In this document: positions 61,529 to 64,000 of the stretch, in pieces | Position numbering within the stretch: the stretch's first letter is position 1 | Layout: each line of letters begins with the position of its first letter | Assembly (NCBI RefSeq): GCF_003815875.1 | Contig: NZ_CP033924.1 | Location: 3,472,001 to 3,536,000, forward strand | Direction: 5' to 3' | DNA from: Chryseobacterium lactis | GTDB taxonomy: Bacteria; Bacteroidota; Bacteroidia; Flavobacteriales; Weeksellaceae | Length of the DNA stretch: 64,000 nucleotides | Program-made: the position numbers and the translations under genes | The notes under the pieces: model-generated | Database searches by the model: none | What the model saw: the letters and a program-made list of their open reading frames with translations, nothing else | Told to the model about the DNA's origin: nothing

Positions 61529-64000
61529 ATGAAGACATCTTTATTTAACATAATCAGAAAACAGAAAAAGTTAGTCAATTCTTTTATCTTTCTTATCTCA
61601 TGGTCGCAGATACATGCTCAGGCCAATAGTCTCTTTTTCAATAAAGAAAACAGACCAGCGGAAAGTGAGGAGTATAAAAGTGCAGTACCAAAAGAGGTTA
61701 AACCTGCTTTTTCTACCAGCGAAAAAATATCAGAATCTGATGAATCTTTATCAAACTCAGATACTAAGGAAAATATATCAGCTGATCGACAAATAATTCC
61801 AAAAGGGTTTTCAATTCCAGAGAAAATGACTTTTGCTAAAAATGCCATTTATGGCTCCCGTTATTATATTTCAGATATAAAACAAGGAGTTATTGGTAAG
61901 GATGAAGAACATCCGATAGATCAGGTGTATGATAATATTTTTACAGTAGCAGTTGATCATACTATAAAATCAAATTCTTCCGTATGGCTGGAATATGAAT
62001 TGTATGGGGTAACGCATTCTTCCGGAGTAAGTAAATATATCAATGATGAACTGGCAACGGGAGGGAAAAATGTGGAAAAAAATAACGAATGGACTTTTCA
62101 TTCCGAGGCATTGCCGGCTTCTGCAATTTTGCAGGGCAAAAATAGAATTACTTTTACTATTCCGTCAGACGCAGAATATACATACAAAGTCCGCAAAGTC
62201 CGTATCAGAATGGATCAATCAGTTTCTTCATCCTATAAAACTGAAGCAAAATCTTCTTCAGCACTCATAAAAAACATAGCAGCAGGAGAAGCCGGAGAAT
62301 TACATTGGGAAGGAGCAGGCCTTACAATAGGGCAGGGCATTTTGAAAAGCTCCCAAAATTTCTCAGTAACTCCATTGAGAGACATAGACATCCCGGCGAT
62401 AACTCCTGAATTTGTGAATGTCACCAAGCAACATTTTGCCTATCGTTTCCTTCCTCATGGAGAGCATTTCAGCGTTCCTGCAAAAGTATCAATGGCTTAT
62501 GATAAGTCTAAAATCCCTGCGGGATATACAGAGCAGGATATCCGGGCTTTTTATTTTGATGATATTCAGAAAAAATGGATCGCCCTGGAAAAGGATTCTT
62601 TAATGAGTGAAAAACAGCTTTTAGTTTCCAAAACAACCCATTTTACGGATATGATTACAGGGATTATCAAAGTCCCTGAATCTCCGGAAACAGGCAATTA
62701 CGCTCCCAATTCCATTAAAGATATAAAAGCCGCCGATCCGTCATCAGGAATCGTAAGTATTGGTGCGCCTTCTCCTAATAATATGGGAACAGTGAATACC
62801 GGTTTTCCCATTAAACTTCCTGCAGGAAGGCAAGGGATGCAGCCTTCATTGTCCGTCAATTACAGCAGTGAAGGAGGAAATGGCTGGATGGGATTAGGTT
62901 GGGATCTTTCCATTCCTGCGATCAGTATCGATACCAGATGGGGAGTTCCAAGATACGATGGTGCCAAAGAAACAGAAATCTATTCCTTTGGAGGTGAACA
63001 GCTCACTTTTAAAGATGGAGATAAATATGTTTTACCACATCGTACAGAAGGTTTTGATAAAAACAGAACAGCAGAAAGGCAGTTTTATCCAAGGATTGAA
63101 GGTTCTTATAACAAAATCATCAGGCATGGAAGCAGCCCGTCTAATTATTGGTGGGAAGTCATCAGTAAAGACGGTACCAGAAGCTTTTTTGGTGGTGATG
63201 GAAATGCAATTGTTGAAAATGCTGTCCAAAGGCAAGTTGGAACCAATAATATTGGGCATTGGGCTCTTTACAAAACAATTGATACCAATGGTAATTATGT
63301 AAAGTATACTTATGACACCCCGGCCTATACTTCGTCTGGAGCTATCGGGAATGGAGGAAAAGAAATGTATATCAGGACCATTGAATATACCCTTAATGAC
63401 GCCAATCCGGATCTGAAAAAATACAGTGTTAATTTTGGATATGATCAGGCACAAAGAGATGATGTACAGGTGGATGCAAGGCTTGGTTTTGTACGGGTAA
63501 CTTCAAAGAGGTTAGGAAACGTTCAGGTATTGTATGATGGAAATAAAGTTCGAAGCTACGACTTCAAGTATAAAACCGGAGCATTTTCCAAATCACTGTT
63601 AGAAACCATTACTGAGAAAAATGCAGAAGATAATGTGTTTTATACCAATAGAGTAGAGTATTTTAATACTATAGAGACCACACAGTATTCACCGGAAACC
63701 ACCATTGATGCGGTTACCAATGATGCAGGAATTAAGAGCTCTTCATTATTGGGCCACGGCGATTCAAAAAATACAACGGTTGGTGGAGCACTTACCTTTG
63801 GTATTGCGAAGGCCGGAGATGTTCAAGCCTATAACCCGATCACCAAAAGTGCAACCCTTGGAGGTGATTATCAATACACAGAAGGAGAAGGGGGCGGTAG
63901 ACTTACCATCACAGACGTTGATGGAGACGGCTTGCCGGATAAAATTTTAAAGAACGAATGGAGTTCGCCCGATTCTGTGTTTAAATACAGAAAGAAAAGT
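61529..64000 (+). CDS. SpvB/Tc-toxin-like protein (partial, 3' end beyond window)
   Basis: The frame is open for 824 codons from ATG 61529 to the window end. A signal sequence (FIFLISWSQIHAQA) precedes a ~380-residue beta-rich region. From ~410 the SpvB-type N-terminal domain is clear (APSPNNMGTVNTGFPIKL, GRQGMQPSLSVNYSSEGGN, WMGLGWDLSIPAISIDTRWG, SFGGEQLTFKDGDKY). Near the end an FG-GAP/VCBS-like block LTITDVDGDGLPDKIL is visible. TcaC/TcdB-type shell proteins have the same order and usually end in RHS repeats and a toxin. That end lies outside the window. Confidence 0.82.
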   Translation, partial: MKTSLFNIIRKQKKLVNSFIFLISWSQIHAQANSLFFNKENRPAESEEYKSAVPKEVKPAFSTSEKISESDESLSNSDTKENISADRQIIPKGFSIPEKMTFAKNAIYGSRYYISDIKQGVIGKDEEHPIDQVYDNIFTVAVDHTIKSNSSVWLEYELYGVTHSSGVSKYINDELATGGKNVEKNNEWTFHSEALPASAILQGKNRITFTIPSDAEYTYKVRKVRIRMDQSVSSSYKTEAKSSSALIKNIAAGEAGELHWEGAGLTIGQGILKSSQNFSVTPLRDIDIPAITPEFVNVTKQHFAYRFLPHGEHFSVPAKVSMAYDKSKIPAGYTEQDIRAFYFDDIQKKWIALEKDSLMSEKQLLVSKTTHFTDMITGIIKVPESPETGNYAPNSIKDIKAADPSSGIVSIGAPSPNNMGTVNTGFPIKLPAGRQGMQPSLSVNYSSEGGNGWMGLGWDLSIPAISIDTRWGVPRYDGAKETEIYSFGGEQLTFKDGDKYVLPHRTEGFDKNRTAERQFYPRIEGSYNKIIRHGSSPSNYWWEVISKDGTRSFFGGDGNAIVENAVQRQVGTNNIGHWALYKTIDTNGNYVKYTYDTPAYTSSGAIGNGGKEMYIRTIEYTLNDANPDLKKYSVNFGYDQAQRDDVQVDARLGFVRVTSKRLGNVQVLYDGNKVRSYDFKYKTGAFSKSLLETITEKNAEDNVFYTNRVEYFNTIETTQYSPETTIDAVTNDAGIKSSSLLGHGDSKNTTVGGALTFGIAKAGDVQAYNPITKSATLGGDYQYTEGEGGGRLTITDVDGDGLPDKILKNEWSSPDSVFKYRKKS

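Noticed and set aside
61614..63950. Several short frames on both strands at the right edge
   Set aside because: All lie within the continuous 824-codon SpvB-like frame from 61529, which has no stop in the window.

Overview
The window reads as chromosome of a Bacteroidota bacterium of the Flavobacteriia, most likely Chryseobacterium or a close relative. It is AT-rich. Many proteins carry type IX secretion (T9SS) C-terminal sorting domains, TonB-dependent receptors carry carboxypeptidase-like N-terminal domains, and there are TPR/LuxR lipoprotein regulators, a DUF6443 Rhs protein, a DUF2480 protein and several 'GGCTGTCTCAA' hairpins of the kind common in this genus. The taxon is inferred from gene families, not from an rRNA.

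Left part (1-5.3 kb): tail of one TPR/LuxR-type regulator, a complete second copy, then about 1.5 kb without an intact gene that holds two diverged copies of a ~668 bp unit. A TetX-like flavin monooxygenase with its AraC-type regulator follows.

5.3-13.1 kb: a tight minus-strand operon hypA-hypB-ureE-like-binding protein-permease-ATPase-GNAT-TonB receptor. It looks like nickel uptake and delivery, yet no urease or hydrogenase lies in the window.

13.3-20.9 kb: housekeeping and stress genes: GNAT, Crp/Fnr regulator, ketopantoate reductase-like protein, a MITE-like element, alpha/beta hydrolase, ferredoxin, a 2Fe-2S ferredoxin remnant, and an FMN reductase/DUF2480/superoxide dismutase operon divergent from a SufR-like Fe-S regulator. 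An inverted repeat sits between the divergent genes.

21.4-33.7 kb: a secreted Rhs locus. It has a T9SS-sorted beta-propeller-like protein, an SpvB/RHS-type protein, a tail-fibre-like protein and a DUF6443 Rhs protein ending in a JAB/JAMM-like toxin domain with an exported immunity candidate. Downstream lies a promoterless orphan cassette that repeats the last ~110 residues of the Rhs core, carries a different JAB-like tip and has a paralogous exported immunity gene. Cassette debris and a RAYT transposase remnant surround it.

33.7-44.9 kb: ECF sigma factor, FecR anti-sigma factor and an STN-domain TonB receptor, then lipoproteins, a T9SS protein, an S41 peptidase, a coiled-coil protein and a fatty acid hydroxylase-family protein.

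45-55.7 kb: MarR regulator divergent from a UvrA-like ABC protein without the UvrB-binding domain, a TonB receptor/beta-propeller phytase pair, NTF2-like, TetR, membrane, cupin-8 (JmjC-like) and membrane-bound AraC proteins.

56-64 kb: a second secreted locus: tail-fibre-like protein, S8 protease, T9SS-sorted protein and the first 824 codons of an SpvB/Tc-toxin-like protein that runs off the right edge. No tRNA, rRNA or CRISPR array was seen.
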